From NCBI GenBank assembly GCA_018003515.1, contig JAGNDO010000046.1, positions 1 through 37,561 of the forward strand: 37,561 bases of DNA. Reading direction: 5' to 3'. A model generated the notes under the pieces. The model worked only from the letters and a program-made list of their open reading frames with translations, made no database searches and was not told the origin of the DNA. Numbering within the stretch: position 1 is the first letter of the stretch; every line of letters starts with the position of its first letter. Positions 29,931-37,491 of the stretch are shown piece by piece. The position numbers were made by a program, and so were the translations under genes. This stretch comes from Caldilineaceae bacterium (GTDB lineage Bacteria; Chloroflexota; Anaerolineae; Caldilineales; Caldilineaceae).

Positions 29931-29992
29931 CCCCCCGGCCCCCAATGCTGGGGGAGGCAGATATAGCTCCCCCAGCATTGGGGGCCGGGGGG
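29931..29992. repeat. GC-rich palindromic element, copy 3
   Basis: A perfect 26-bp inverted repeat (29931-29956 and 29967-29992) around a 10-nt loop GCAGATATAG. The arms contain GGCCCCCAATGCTGGGGGAG and are related to the elements at 8341 and 27108, but the GTAAGCGTTC ends are absent. It lies between two co-directional membrane protein genes. Confidence 0.9.
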
Positions 29993-30001
29993 CCAACACA
30001 A

Positions 30002-30934
30002 TCATTCTGTTTTTGCCAGCCCCAACCGCACAAAAAGGGCCGGAATCCACCAGGTCAAGGTCAGCCCCACCACTCCATAGCGCACAAAGCGCAGGGTACG
30101 CTCGACCCATACAATCGTCTCATAGTCCGGCAGCACCACCCCAAAGACCAGGGCCAGACCCTCCCGCACCACCATCAGAACCACAAAGCCCAAGACCAAC
30201 CGGCCCGCCAACTGCATCCAGCTTCCGGCGGTGGCAAAGCGCACCCGATGGGCCTCCATGTGAAAGCCCACGTTGGCCCCCAACACCAGCCCACCCAAGG
30301 TGGCCGCATCCTGCACCGGATAGCTGCCATCCCCAGGGACGAGAAACAGCACGGCCAGGGCCAGCAGAGCCGATCCGCCCACCACCTGCCCCAGGCTGAG
30401 GCGGCCAGCCCACTGGGCCAGGCGACCTTCCCAGCGGGTCCACAGAAACAAGATCAGTCCACCCAGGATCAGCCCGCCCACGCTGTCCAGGGGATAGTGG
30501 ACGCCCAGATAGAGGCGGCTGAAGGCTTCCGCCCCCATCACAACCAGCACAAGGGGCCACACCCAACGGCCCAGGCCATGCCAGATCACGCCCATATATC
30601 CCCACAGGCTGACCGCGTTCACGGCGTGGCCGCTGGGGAAGCCGTAGCCGGCCTGCTCGATCAAGTGCAAAGCGACCGGCGGGCGGGGCATCTTGAGGAT
30701 GTTTTTGATCCCAGTAAAGAGCACGGACGAAAGGACCAGCAAATAGGCCAGATTGCGCCCAAACCGCTTGTTGATCAGCCAAAAGAAGATCGGCACCAAC
30801 AGCAGAAAGAAATCCGCCTCGCCCAGAAAGGTGGCGGCCTTGAAAAAGCCATCCAAAAATGGGGTGCGGAAGCCCTGGATCTGCTCGATCAGGGGCAACC
30901 CACCGCTGATCAGGTCGTACAACCAACCATTCAT
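30002..30934 (-). CDS. PAP2 superfamily membrane phosphatase
   Basis: A 310-residue polytopic membrane protein with the three PAP2 motifs: KNILKMPRP (about 75-82), PSGH (100-103) and SRLYLGVHYPLD with catalytic H146 and D150. Such enzymes dephosphorylate lipid phosphates, undecaprenyl pyrophosphate or phosphatidic acid at the outer face of the membrane. The segments before and after are hydrophobic, with about nine helices in all; the long extra C-terminal half (170-310) is unusual for the smallest members and adds four helices. ATG 30934 has AGGAGGG a few bases upstream. Upstream lies only the hyuA terminator-like hairpin. Confidence 0.93.
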   Translation of the reverse strand: MNGWLYDLISGGLPLIEQIQGFRTPFLDGFFKAATFLGEADFFLLLVPIFFWLINKRFGRNLAYLLVLSSVLFTGIKNILKMPRPPVALHLIEQAGYGFPSGHAVNAVSLWGYMGVIWHGLGRWVWPLVLVVMGAEAFSRLYLGVHYPLDSVGGLILGGLILFLWTRWEGRLAQWAGRLSLGQVVGGSALLALAVLFLVPGDGSYPVQDAATLGGLVLGANVGFHMEAHRVRFATAGSWMQLAGRLVLGFVVLMVVREGLALVFGVVLPDYETIVWVERTLRFVRYGVVGLTLTWWIPALFVRLGLAKTE

Positions 30935-31052
30935 GCACCCTCCTGTGCCGTTTCACCTGCCCAAAATGGGCCGATCATGGGGCAACGCTGGCTATTATAC
31001 CACCCTTGCACAGTCCATTCCAGCGCGCGCCCCAAAGCGTTGCGGTGTGGAG

Positions 31053-31096
31053 TCAAAATAGGCCACGGATGACACGGATTTGGTGGCCTATTTTGA
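31053..31096. repeat. hairpin overlapping the hyuA stop codon
   Basis: Perfect 14-bp arms (TCAAAATAGGCCAC 31053-31066, complement 31083-31096) with a 16-nt loop GGATGACACGGATTTG. The hyuA stop (31088-31090) lies in the stem. No T-run follows on the minus strand, so it may protect the 3' end or terminate weakly. The loop and stem resemble the CACGGATNACACGGATT repeats seen in other environmental genomes (from memory). Confidence 0.75.
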
Positions 31097-33160
31097 AATC
31101 TCCCGATCCAGCCAGATATTGTGCAAGCCATCCACCTGGGCCGACCAGCCCGGCGGCACGACCGTGGTGGTGTCGAATTGGAAGATCATGGCTGGCCCGA
31201 CAAAGTGGTGGCCGGGGCGCAAGGCGGATCGATCATAGCAAGCCGTGGGCGTGGGGGCGTGGGCATCAAACCAGACCGGCTTGTCGGCCAGCCGGGCCGC
31301 CGCCGCATCGGGATCGCCCAAGGCCTCACGGCCAAAGACGGGCCGGGCACCGGGTCCGCTGCCCCGCACCCGCAAGGTCACCACCTCCACGGGCTGGTCG
31401 GGCATGGCATAGCCATAGCGCTGGGCATGGGCGGCGTGGAAGCCCTCCACCGCCCCGGCCACACTTTGCGGGGTGATGGGCAAGGCCAGGGGCGCGGCCA
31501 ACTCGTAGCTCTGGCCCCCATAGCGCATGTCCAAAGATGCCGCCAACACCGGCTCCCCCACTCCCTCCCCGGCCAAAATTGCCGCCACCTGGTCGGCTTG
31601 GGCGCTGTATAAGGTTTGAAGGTGTGCCGGGGATGCAGCCAAGTCACGGGCTTGGCGCAGCACGGCATGGGCATTGTCATGCACCACATCGGCCAGCAAC
31701 AACCCCAAGGCGCTGAGAACACCGGGGCTGGGGGGCAAAAAGATGCGCCGAATGCCCAAAGCCTCGGCCAGATCACAGGCGTGGAGCGGCCCCGCCCCGC
31801 CAAAGGGAACCAGGGCAAAATCCCGGGGGTCATAGCCCCGCTCCACGGAAACCTGACGCAAGGCCCGCTCCATCACCGCGTTGGCCACCCGGATGATCCC
31901 CAAAGCGGCTTCCTGGGCCGACCTGCCGCCTAACGCCTGCCCCAACTGGGTCAAGGCGATCAGGGCAGCCGATTCATCCAACCCAACCGCCCCCTCCCCA
32001 CCCAAGAATTGGGCCGCATCCAACCGCCCCAAAACCAGATTGGCGTCTGTGACCGTGGCCTGCACCCCGCCCCGGCCATAGCAGACCGGGCCGGGCACGG
32101 CTCCCGCGCTCTGAGGGCCGACGCGCAAGGCCCCGCCGGGGTCCACCTGGGCCAAGCTGCCGCCCCCCGCGCCCACGGTGTGGATGTCGATGATGGGCAA
32201 ACGCAGGGGCAGCCCGGCGATCTCGCTCTCCGCGCTGTGGGGGATGTGGCCGGGGCAGAGGGCCACATCCGTGCTGGTGCCGCCCATGTCAAAGGTGATG
32301 ATCTGGACCGGCGTGCCGGGATCCTGGGCCTGGCGGGCCAACTCAAAGGCCCCCACCACGCCCCCTGCCGGACCGCTGAGTACCAAGCGGGCGGGCTGAT
32401 CCGCGGCCTGGGCCAACCCAATCGCCCCGCCGTTGGACTGCATGATGCGGATGGGCGTCCCCGGCAGGCGGGCGGCCAGCCGGGCCAGATAGCGGCCCAC
32501 CAAAGGCTGCACATAGGCGTTGACCACCGTGGTGGCCGTGCGCTCATATTCCCGATACTCGGGCAGAATTTCGCTGCTCAGGGAGATGGGCAGGTCGGGC
32601 AACCTCTCGGCCAGCACTTGGGCAACCCGGCGCTCGTGGGCCGGGTTTTGGAAGGAATAGAGCAGGACCACGGCCACGCTCTCCGGCTGAAGATCGGCCA
32701 ATTGCTCGATCACGCGGGCCAGGTCAACTTCGTCCAACGGGGTCAGCACCGACCCGTCCGGGGCCAGCCGCTCGACCACCTCCAGGCGCAGATCATCGGG
32801 GACCAGCATGGCCGGGCGCTCTTGGAAGAGGCGGTAAATGTGGGGCCGGTTCTGGCGTCCGATCAGCAGCACATCCTTGAACCCGGCGGTGGTGATCAGG
32901 GCCATGCAGGCCCCCCGCCGTTCCAGCAAGGCGTTGGTGGCGACGGTCGTGCCGTGGACGACTTCGAAATTGGGGATTGGGGATTTGGGATTTGGGGTTG
33001 GGGGGAAGCCGAGATCGGCGAGACCGGTGGCGATGGCGGCGCTTTGGTCGTGGGGGGTGGTGGGGGCTTTGAAGACGCGCAGGGTGTCGCCGGTGAGGAC
33101 GACGAAGTCGGTGAAGGTGCCGCCGACGTCGATGCCAACTAAAATTTCGGTTTGGTGCAT
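31088..33160 (-). CDS. hydantoinase/oxoprolinase family protein, HyuA-type
   Basis: A 690-residue ATP-dependent hydantoinase/5-oxoprolinase A subunit. It has the N-terminal GIDVGGTFTDFVV and VVHGTTVATNALLER (about 65-80), central SNGGAIG and FDMGGTSTDVAL, and C-terminal PFGGAGPLHACDLAEALG. Partners normally include a HyuB subunit that completes the active site; none is adjacent, the upstream neighbour being a divergent toxin-antitoxin pair. Residues about 52-64, between GLADLGFP and FEVVHG, are encoded by a CCCAATC-type repeat (32969-33006), giving a Pro/Asn-rich insertion at a normally variable loop. ATG 33160 is preferred over a longer frame to 33220, which has a poor N-terminus; the ribosome-binding site is weak (GAAAG). 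Confidence 0.92.
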   Translation of the reverse strand: MHQTEILVGIDVGGTFTDFVVLTGDTLRVFKAPTTPHDQSAAIATGLADLGFPPTPNPKSPIPNFEVVHGTTVATNALLERRGACMALITTAGFKDVLLIGRQNRPHIYRLFQERPAMLVPDDLRLEVVERLAPDGSVLTPLDEVDLARVIEQLADLQPESVAVVLLYSFQNPAHERRVAQVLAERLPDLPISLSSEILPEYREYERTATTVVNAYVQPLVGRYLARLAARLPGTPIRIMQSNGGAIGLAQAADQPARLVLSGPAGGVVGAFELARQAQDPGTPVQIITFDMGGTSTDVALCPGHIPHSAESEIAGLPLRLPIIDIHTVGAGGGSLAQVDPGGALRVGPQSAGAVPGPVCYGRGGVQATVTDANLVLGRLDAAQFLGGEGAVGLDESAALIALTQLGQALGGRSAQEAALGIIRVANAVMERALRQVSVERGYDPRDFALVPFGGAGPLHACDLAEALGIRRIFLPPSPGVLSALGLLLADVVHDNAHAVLRQARDLAASPAHLQTLYSAQADQVAAILAGEGVGEPVLAASLDMRYGGQSYELAAPLALPITPQSVAGAVEGFHAAHAQRYGYAMPDQPVEVVTLRVRGSGPGARPVFGREALGDPDAAAARLADKPVWFDAHAPTPTACYDRSALRPGHHFVGPAMIFQFDTTTVVPPGWSAQVDGLHNIWLDREISK
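32969..33006. repeat. tandem repeat inserted in hyuA, in frame
   Basis: Plus-strand TTGGGGATTGGGGATTTGG and neighbouring units, the same sequence family as the intergenic hairpin at 20714. It encodes a Pro/Asn-rich segment of hyuA without breaking the frame. Confidence 0.8.
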
Positions 33161-33176
33161 GAGTTGACTTTCGTGG

Positions 33177-33205
33177 TTGACAAATGGATCATGCCGCCGT
33201 ATGAT
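33177..33205 (+). promoter_or_regulatory. sigma-70-type promoter of the toxin-antitoxin operon
   Basis: TTGACA (33177-33182) and TATGAT (33200-33205), 17-bp spacing, 48 bp before the antitoxin start. It starts 17 bp inside the divergent gap beside hyuA. Confidence 0.85.
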
Positions 33206-33225
33206 ACACGTGTTGTACACGTGTA
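33205..33225. promoter_or_regulatory. operator-like palindrome at the antitoxin promoter
   Basis: Two copies of the self-complementary octamer ACACGTGT (33206-33213 and 33217-33224) separated by TGT, flanked by T and A, together a near-perfect 21-bp palindrome. It overlaps the expected transcription start just after the -10 element, as expected for autoregulation by an antitoxin dimer. Confidence 0.75.
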
Positions 33226-33253
33226 CTCAAAGATGCGAACTGGAGGAAAAGTC

Positions 33254-33496
33254 ATGCAAAAAAAACTTACCATCACCATCGATGAACAGGTCTATAAAGG
33301 CCTCTATCAAATCGTGGGGTCCGGCAAGATTAGCCGCTTCATCGAAAACCTTGTCCGGCCCCACGTCCTCTTTCCAGATATAGAAGCAGGATACGCTGCC
33401 ATGGCCCAGGACGAAGAACAGGAGCGGGAGGCTTTAGAATGGGCCGAGGCAACCATAGGCGATGCGATGGGGGGTACTGAAGATGTTGCGTGGTGA
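33254..33496 (+). CDS. antitoxin of a MazF/PemK-type system
   Basis: An 80-residue protein with a ribbon-helix-helix or MazE-like N-terminus (KKLTITIDEQVYKGLYQIVG, then SGKISRFIENLVRPHVL) followed by an acidic C-terminal tail (AQDEEQEREALEWAEATIG), the usual toxin-neutralising region. It binds DNA as a dimer and should repress its own promoter; the tail would wrap the toxin. ATG 33254 has GGAGG seven bases upstream, the best ribosome-binding site of the locus. An upstream in-frame start at 33152 would overlap the operator. Its 3' end overlaps the toxin start by 14 bp. Confidence 0.85.
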   Translation: MQKKLTITIDEQVYKGLYQIVGSGKISRFIENLVRPHVLFPDIEAGYAAMAQDEEQEREALEWAEATIGDAMGGTEDVAW

Positions 33497-33806
33497 AGTC
33501 TGGTGGGTTAACTTTGAGCCATCTGTAGGCGGCGAGATCCGCAAACAACGCCCAGCCGTGATCATCAGCAACGATACATCCAATCGCTACTTAAATCGCG
33601 TACAGGTCATCCCCCTCACGTCCCGCACAGATCGGGTCTATCCAAGCGAGATCCTGGTCACCCTCAATGGTCGGCAAAGCAAAGCCCTGGCGGATCAATT
33701 GGCCACGGTCAGCAAACGGCGACTCTCGAACCAGGCCGGCAGCCTCAGCGCCGCAGACATGGGCAAGGTCGAGCGCATCATCAAACTCCAGCTTGGATTG
33801 AGCTAA
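33483..33806 (+). CDS. MazF/PemK-type endoribonuclease toxin
   Basis: A 107-residue PemK/MazF-family toxin. It opens with MLRGEVWWVNFEPSVGGE, the family's GEVWWVDLDP-like strand, followed by IRKQRPAVIISND, VIPLTSRT and the C-terminal helix MGKVERIIKLQLGL. These toxins cleave single-stranded mRNA at short sequences; the conserved Arg (RPAVIIS) and Thr/Ser (TSRT) of the active site are present. ATG 33483 overlaps the antitoxin by 14 bp, giving translational coupling that keeps antitoxin ahead of toxin. Length is typical. Confidence 0.92.
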   Translation: MLRGEVWWVNFEPSVGGEIRKQRPAVIISNDTSNRYLNRVQVIPLTSRTDRVYPSEILVTLNGRQSKALADQLATVSKRRLSNQAGSLSAADMGKVERIIKLQLGLS

Positions 33807-33857
33807 AGCCAACGCTGCTTGCTTGGGAAAAAGTGGTTGACTGGGGAGAGAGAAGCA

Positions 33858-33886
33858 TTGTATCATACGAACATTTCACATACAAT
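33858..33886 (+). promoter_or_regulatory. candidate promoter of the LVIVD gene
   Basis: TTGTAT (33858-33863) and TACAAT (33881-33886) with 17-bp spacing, 55 bp before the start codon. The two boxes are near reverse complements of each other. Confidence 0.55.
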
Positions 33887-33940
33887 GCCTGTTTTGCGGT
33901 AAAAACTTCTCAAGGATCTGCCGTCCGAAAGGTGTAAACG

Positions 33941-35869
33941 ATGAACACTTCGCTTCTGCTCCTCCTGATGATGGCAAGTTGGTTTTTGCCCGCCCCACGG
34001 ATTCCCCAGCCACAGCAGCCACAAAATGTTGGTATCACATCGGTTGGGCAGATGGGCGGCTCCAGTTATGCCATTGCCCTGAATGGCAATCGGGCCTATT
34101 TCGATCTGGGTACGCGCCTGCTCATCGCCGATATTGGGGTTCCATCCACGCCGACCATTCTTGGGCAGTCTGAACCGCTCAACGCCCGCATCAGCGATAT
34201 CGCTGTTTTGGGCGATTTTGTCTATTTGGCCACCGGCACGCATCTCCATGTTTTTGATGTCAGTGATCCGGCCCTTCCCGCCCCAATCGCTCTGGTGGAT
34301 GCCCGGGGCGACGCGCTTTTTGTCACCATTGCCGATGGCTATGCCTATGTGAGTGGTGGACAGCAGGTTCAAGTCTTTCGTTTGGATAATCCCGCTCTGC
34401 CGGTCTGGGTTGCTGCCTATGTCAGTGATGGGCTACTGTTGAGCGCTGGCAAAGTTACGGTTAACGGCACGTTGGCCTATGTGCCGGGTGGTTTTAATCG
34501 AGGGCTGGTCACACTGGACATTAGCGACCCGACCCATCCGACAGCCGTGGGGGGATACCCGGCGACGCTACACTATTCGACGAATCGCGTCCAGATCTCC
34601 GGCAACTATGCTTATATTGTCGGCAGCTTTAACTTGCAGGTTGCGCAGTTGACCGATCCAAAGAACCCACAGAAGATCGCCGATTTCAGGATCGACAGTA
34701 CCGGCATCGCGCTGGATGTGCTGATTGATGGCCACACCCTCTATCTGCCCCTTGACACCACAGGCGTACGCATTCTCGATATCAGCAACCCGGCCAGTCC
34801 GCAGCCGCTTGGGCTTCTGGCCCGCGGTCTTAGCCCGCCTCACACCCTGGCGCTTGCGGGAAGCCATCTACTAGTCGCCAGCATCATGGGCGGGGTTCGC
34901 ATTGCCGACGTGAGTCTCCCCGGATCCCCGGTCTATACAAGCGCGTTTCGATCCATTGGATGGGCGCGCAATCTGGCTATTGTGGATGACTTCATTTATA
35001 TGGCGGAAGGAGGACGGGGGCTGTGGATACTGGAGAGCGCCAAGATCAACGAAGGGCTTGGGGCGGCCCACTTTATAGATCTGGAGAACGCGGCCTTGGA
35101 CATCACCGTATCCGGGCATCACGTTTTTATAGCCGGGGGAAAGGCTGGTATCAAAATTCTGGACGCAACAGATCCGGCCAACCCAACCTTGGTCGCCACC
35201 CACGACACGCCCGGTTCGGCTTGGCAAATAGCCATTGTGGGGAGCAATGCCTATATCGCCGACTACGACGGTGGCCTGCGTATTCTGGACATCTCAGACA
35301 TCGCCAGGCCGGTAGAGGTCGGTTCAATCCCGCCGCCGTCTGCCTCTGTCGAAGTAACGGCCGTATCCGCTTCTGCTAATTTTGTTTTTATGTACGCGGG
35401 GACAGAATTGCACATTTTGTCGATTGCAGACAATCCGACTGCGCCCACCCAGGCAGGAATCTATGCCTCTGGCCTGCATCTGAGCAATGTAATCGCCGAG
35501 GGAACCACACTCTATTTGAGCGAAGGGTTCGACACCTATCGGCTGCTTGTACTCGACATCAGCAACCCCGCCAAACCGGTGGAAATCGGTTCGCACCCGC
35601 TGACGAGCAGTCTCTTCGGTCCCAGTGTATGGGAAGTGGCGAAGGAAGGGGACCGGGTGGCTGTGGCCTTTGGGTACGACGGCCTCGTGGTGTTTGACGT
35701 CAGCGCACCGGCCACGCCCAAACAGATCGGACGCTATTCGACTGCCTGGGAAGCGGCAGGGGTGGTCATGAGCGGTGATACTGTTGCCATAGGCAATGGG
35801 GATGGGGGGCTACTCCTGCTCCGCCTCGCCGATCTCATTGACCTCTTTCTGCCCAATTTGCAAAGATGA
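33941..35869 (+). CDS. secreted LVIVD repeat beta-propeller protein
   Basis: A 642-residue protein with a short signal peptide (LLLLLMMASWFLPAP) and about 12 LVIVD repeats. The recurrent units combine a YVA/YIA strand (VYLATGTHLHVFDVSDPA, NYAYIVGSFNLQVAQL, AYIADYDGGLRILDISD) with an -xxDISNPxxP- turn. LVIVD proteins are predicted beta-propellers at the surface; binding partners are unknown, and adhesion or matrix roles are only inferred. The ribosome-binding site AAAGGTG is six bases before ATG 33941. GC content looks lower and codon choice less G/C-ending than in flanking genes, as in the preceding toxin-antitoxin pair, which may reflect later acquisition of the segment 33177-35869. Confidence 0.85.
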   Translation: MNTSLLLLLMMASWFLPAPRIPQPQQPQNVGITSVGQMGGSSYAIALNGNRAYFDLGTRLLIADIGVPSTPTILGQSEPLNARISDIAVLGDFVYLATGTHLHVFDVSDPALPAPIALVDARGDALFVTIADGYAYVSGGQQVQVFRLDNPALPVWVAAYVSDGLLLSAGKVTVNGTLAYVPGGFNRGLVTLDISDPTHPTAVGGYPATLHYSTNRVQISGNYAYIVGSFNLQVAQLTDPKNPQKIADFRIDSTGIALDVLIDGHTLYLPLDTTGVRILDISNPASPQPLGLLARGLSPPHTLALAGSHLLVASIMGGVRIADVSLPGSPVYTSAFRSIGWARNLAIVDDFIYMAEGGRGLWILESAKINEGLGAAHFIDLENAALDITVSGHHVFIAGGKAGIKILDATDPANPTLVATHDTPGSAWQIAIVGSNAYIADYDGGLRILDISDIARPVEVGSIPPPSASVEVTAVSASANFVFMYAGTELHILSIADNPTAPTQAGIYASGLHLSNVIAEGTTLYLSEGFDTYRLLVLDISNPAKPVEIGSHPLTSSLFGPSVWEVAKEGDRVAVAFGYDGLVVFDVSAPATPKQIGRYSTAWEAAGVVMSGDTVAIGNGDGGLLLLRLADLIDLFLPNLQR

Positions 35870-35882
35870 TCCTTTTGCCCGC

Positions 35883-36359
35883 TCACCCTCTCACATTCAC
35901 CCGCCCCACCCACTTCACCTGGCGCAGGGCGTCGTCCGTCTCGCTGGGGACGATGAGGCGGACCAGGCCTTGGGCGCGGGTGAGAGGCGCGCCGTCCATG
36001 GCCGTGGCCAGGATGATGGGCCGAGTCTCCCCCGGATCGATCAGTTCTGTCCAGCGCACCCGGGTGCCGAAGCCATCCCCGCTGATTACCTCAACTTGCA
36101 CCCATTCGTTTTGCCAAAAGTGCGCCACAAAATCGACCAGCCTCGGCCCGGTGAAGGCAAAGGGGCCGGAGGTGCCGTGGCCGGTGCTGACCACAAAACA
36201 GTCCGCCACGGTGACAGCGGGCAGGTCGGCCAGGTCCGCCGGGGTGAGGGCATGGCGGCTGCCATCGGGCAAAAGTAGCACAAAATCGGCGGTGGCAGAT
36301 GGCGGCGCGGGGTTGGGATCGTGGGCATGGGGATGCAGCGGATCATGGATGAGGTGCAT
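35883..36359 (-). CDS. molybdopterin-dependent oxidoreductase-like domain protein
   Basis: A 158-residue protein resembling the Moco-binding oxidoreductase domain (sulfite oxidase/MsrP-like). After an N-terminal His/Pro/Asp stretch, LTPADLADLPAVTVADCFVVSTGHG leads to GPFAFTGPRLVDFVAHFW and a C-terminal TRAQGLVRLIVPSETDDALRQVKWVGRVNV, which matches the family's PLRLVVP..GW...KWV.RI motif. A C-V-x-S-like Cys (DCFVV) is present, but the usual catalytic Cys context is weak, so it may be a binding rather than a redox protein. ATG 36359 is one base from the clpS stop region, with GGAG four bases upstream. Last gene of the three-gene operon. Confidence 0.7.
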   Translation of the reverse strand: MHLIHDPLHPHAHDPNPAPPSATADFVLLLPDGSRHALTPADLADLPAVTVADCFVVSTGHGTSGPFAFTGPRLVDFVAHFWQNEWVQVEVISGDGFGTRVRWTELIDPGETRPIILATAMDGAPLTRAQGLVRLIVPSETDDALRQVKWVGRVNVRG

Positions 36360-36360
36360 G

Positions 36361-36660
36361 TTACTCCGTTTCGACGGTGAGGGGGAGGCCGGCCTTGCGG
36401 GCGATGGCGTGGGCCTTGGGCCGGGCCAGGGTGACCACCAGAGCCTGGCCCTTGGTGTGGGCCTCCCACATGATATGCTCGGCCAACTCTTCGGAGAGAT
36501 TGAAGAGGGTGAAGAGGATCATCATCACGAAGTTCATGGGGGTGACGTCGTCGTTGTGGATGATCACCTTGGCCGGGCGCTCTGCTTCGATTGCCTGATC
36601 CACGGTGGGGCGGGTAGTGGTGCGGGTAGTCGGATTGGGTTCGGGATAGGTGGTGGGCAT
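36361..36660 (-). CDS. clpS: ATP-dependent Clp protease adaptor ClpS
   Basis: A 99-residue ClpS: after a disordered Thr/Pro-rich N-terminus (PTTYPEPNPTTRTTT) it has KVIIHNDDVTPMNFVMMIL, with the substrate-binding NDD and the M of TPM, then LSEELAEHIMWEAHTKGQALVV, matching the HxxMxxVHxxG helix of ClpS. ClpS delivers N-degron substrates (Leu, Phe, Trp, Tyr at the N-terminus) to the ClpA or ClpC AAA+ unfoldase. Its start ATG shares a base with the stop codon of the preceding gene (TAATG), and AAAGG lies just upstream. Its place after an acyl-CoA enzyme gene rather than beside clpA is unusual. Confidence 0.92.
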   Translation of the reverse strand: MPTTYPEPNPTTRTTTRPTVDQAIEAERPAKVIIHNDDVTPMNFVMMILFTLFNLSEELAEHIMWEAHTKGQALVVTLARPKAHAIARKAGLPLTVETE

Positions 36661-37445
36661 TATCGGCCTTTGAAGTTGGGGCTGCGCTTTTCCAAAAAGG
36701 CCCGCACGCCCTCGGCGTAGTCGTCGGTGTTGAAGATCTCGTCGGGCAGCATGGCTTCGTCCGGGGTGAGGTCCAGGAGATCGGGTTTGTGGACAATGGT
36801 TTGGAGCATCTGCTTGTGCCAGCGTTGGGCCAGGGGAGCCAGTTCGGCCATCTGGGATGTCAGCTCGTCCAGCGCGGTATCCAGCGCGGCCAGGGGGTGG
36901 ATTTGGCTGCACAGGCCCATGCGTTGAGCCTCTTGGGCACCGATCAACCGGGCGGTGAGCAGTAGATCCGATGTGTGGCCCACGCCAATGATCTCCACGA
37001 AACGCTGCATTTCGCTGTAGCCGATCAGGGTGTTGAGCTTGGCCACGGGCATGCCAAAGATGGCGTTGTCGGCAGCGATGCGCAGGTCGCAGTGGACGGC
37101 CAACTCGCAGCCTCCGCCCACGCAATAGCCTTTAATCACGGCGATGGTGGGTTTGGTCAGGCGCAGGATGTTGGCCAGGGCCATCTCCACCTTGCCGTTG
37201 TAGATCTTGGCCTGCCAGGGATCGCTGCGGCGGGCCACAAATTCCCGAATGTCACCGCCGGCACTGAAGGCCTCTTCGCCGGTCCCCCGGAAGACGATCA
37301 CCCGCACCTGGGGATCGTTTTCCAGCCGCAGGCACAGTTCAGTCAACTGGCACCACATCTCGTAGTTGATGGCGTTGCGCTGGGTCGGTCGGTTCAAGGT
37401 GACGGTGGCGATTTGGTGGTCGATGGAGAGCAAGAGATCGGCCAT
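36660..37445 (-). CDS. enoyl-CoA hydratase/isomerase (crotonase) family protein
   Basis: A 261-residue crotonase-fold protein. It has SAGGDIREF (about 61-69), GYCVGGGCELAVHCDLRIA (about 104-122) for the oxyanion-hole and CoA loop, and GMPVAKLNTLIGYSEMQRFVEIIG. The E/E pair of true enoyl-CoA hydratases is not clear: the position of the second Glu is near GYSEMQ. It could act as a hydratase, isomerase or 1,4-dihydroxynaphthoyl-CoA synthase-like enzyme. ATG 37445 has AGGAG seven bases upstream. It is the first gene of the operon with clpS and the Moco-like gene. Confidence 0.9.
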   Translation of the reverse strand: MADLLLSIDHQIATVTLNRPTQRNAINYEMWCQLTELCLRLENDPQVRVIVFRGTGEEAFSAGGDIREFVARRSDPWQAKIYNGKVEMALANILRLTKPTIAVIKGYCVGGGCELAVHCDLRIAADNAIFGMPVAKLNTLIGYSEMQRFVEIIGVGHTSDLLLTARLIGAQEAQRMGLCSQIHPLAALDTALDELTSQMAELAPLAQRWHKQMLQTIVHKPDLLDLTPDEAMLPDEIFNTDDYAEGVRAFLEKRSPNFKGR

Positions 37446-37467
37446 AGGGTCTCCTGGGTGGGGGGGC

Positions 37468-37491
37468 AGAGATAGAGATAGAGATAGAGAT
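37468..37491. repeat. 6-bp tandem array
   Basis: Four copies of AGAGAT directly upstream of the enoyl-CoA hydratase ribosome-binding site. The remaining 37492-37561 shows no gene. Confidence 0.9.

Noticed and set aside
29896-30033. N-terminal extension of the YesL-like protein
   Set aside because: It translates the perfect palindrome 29931-29992; the start at 29895 begins the first natural segment.
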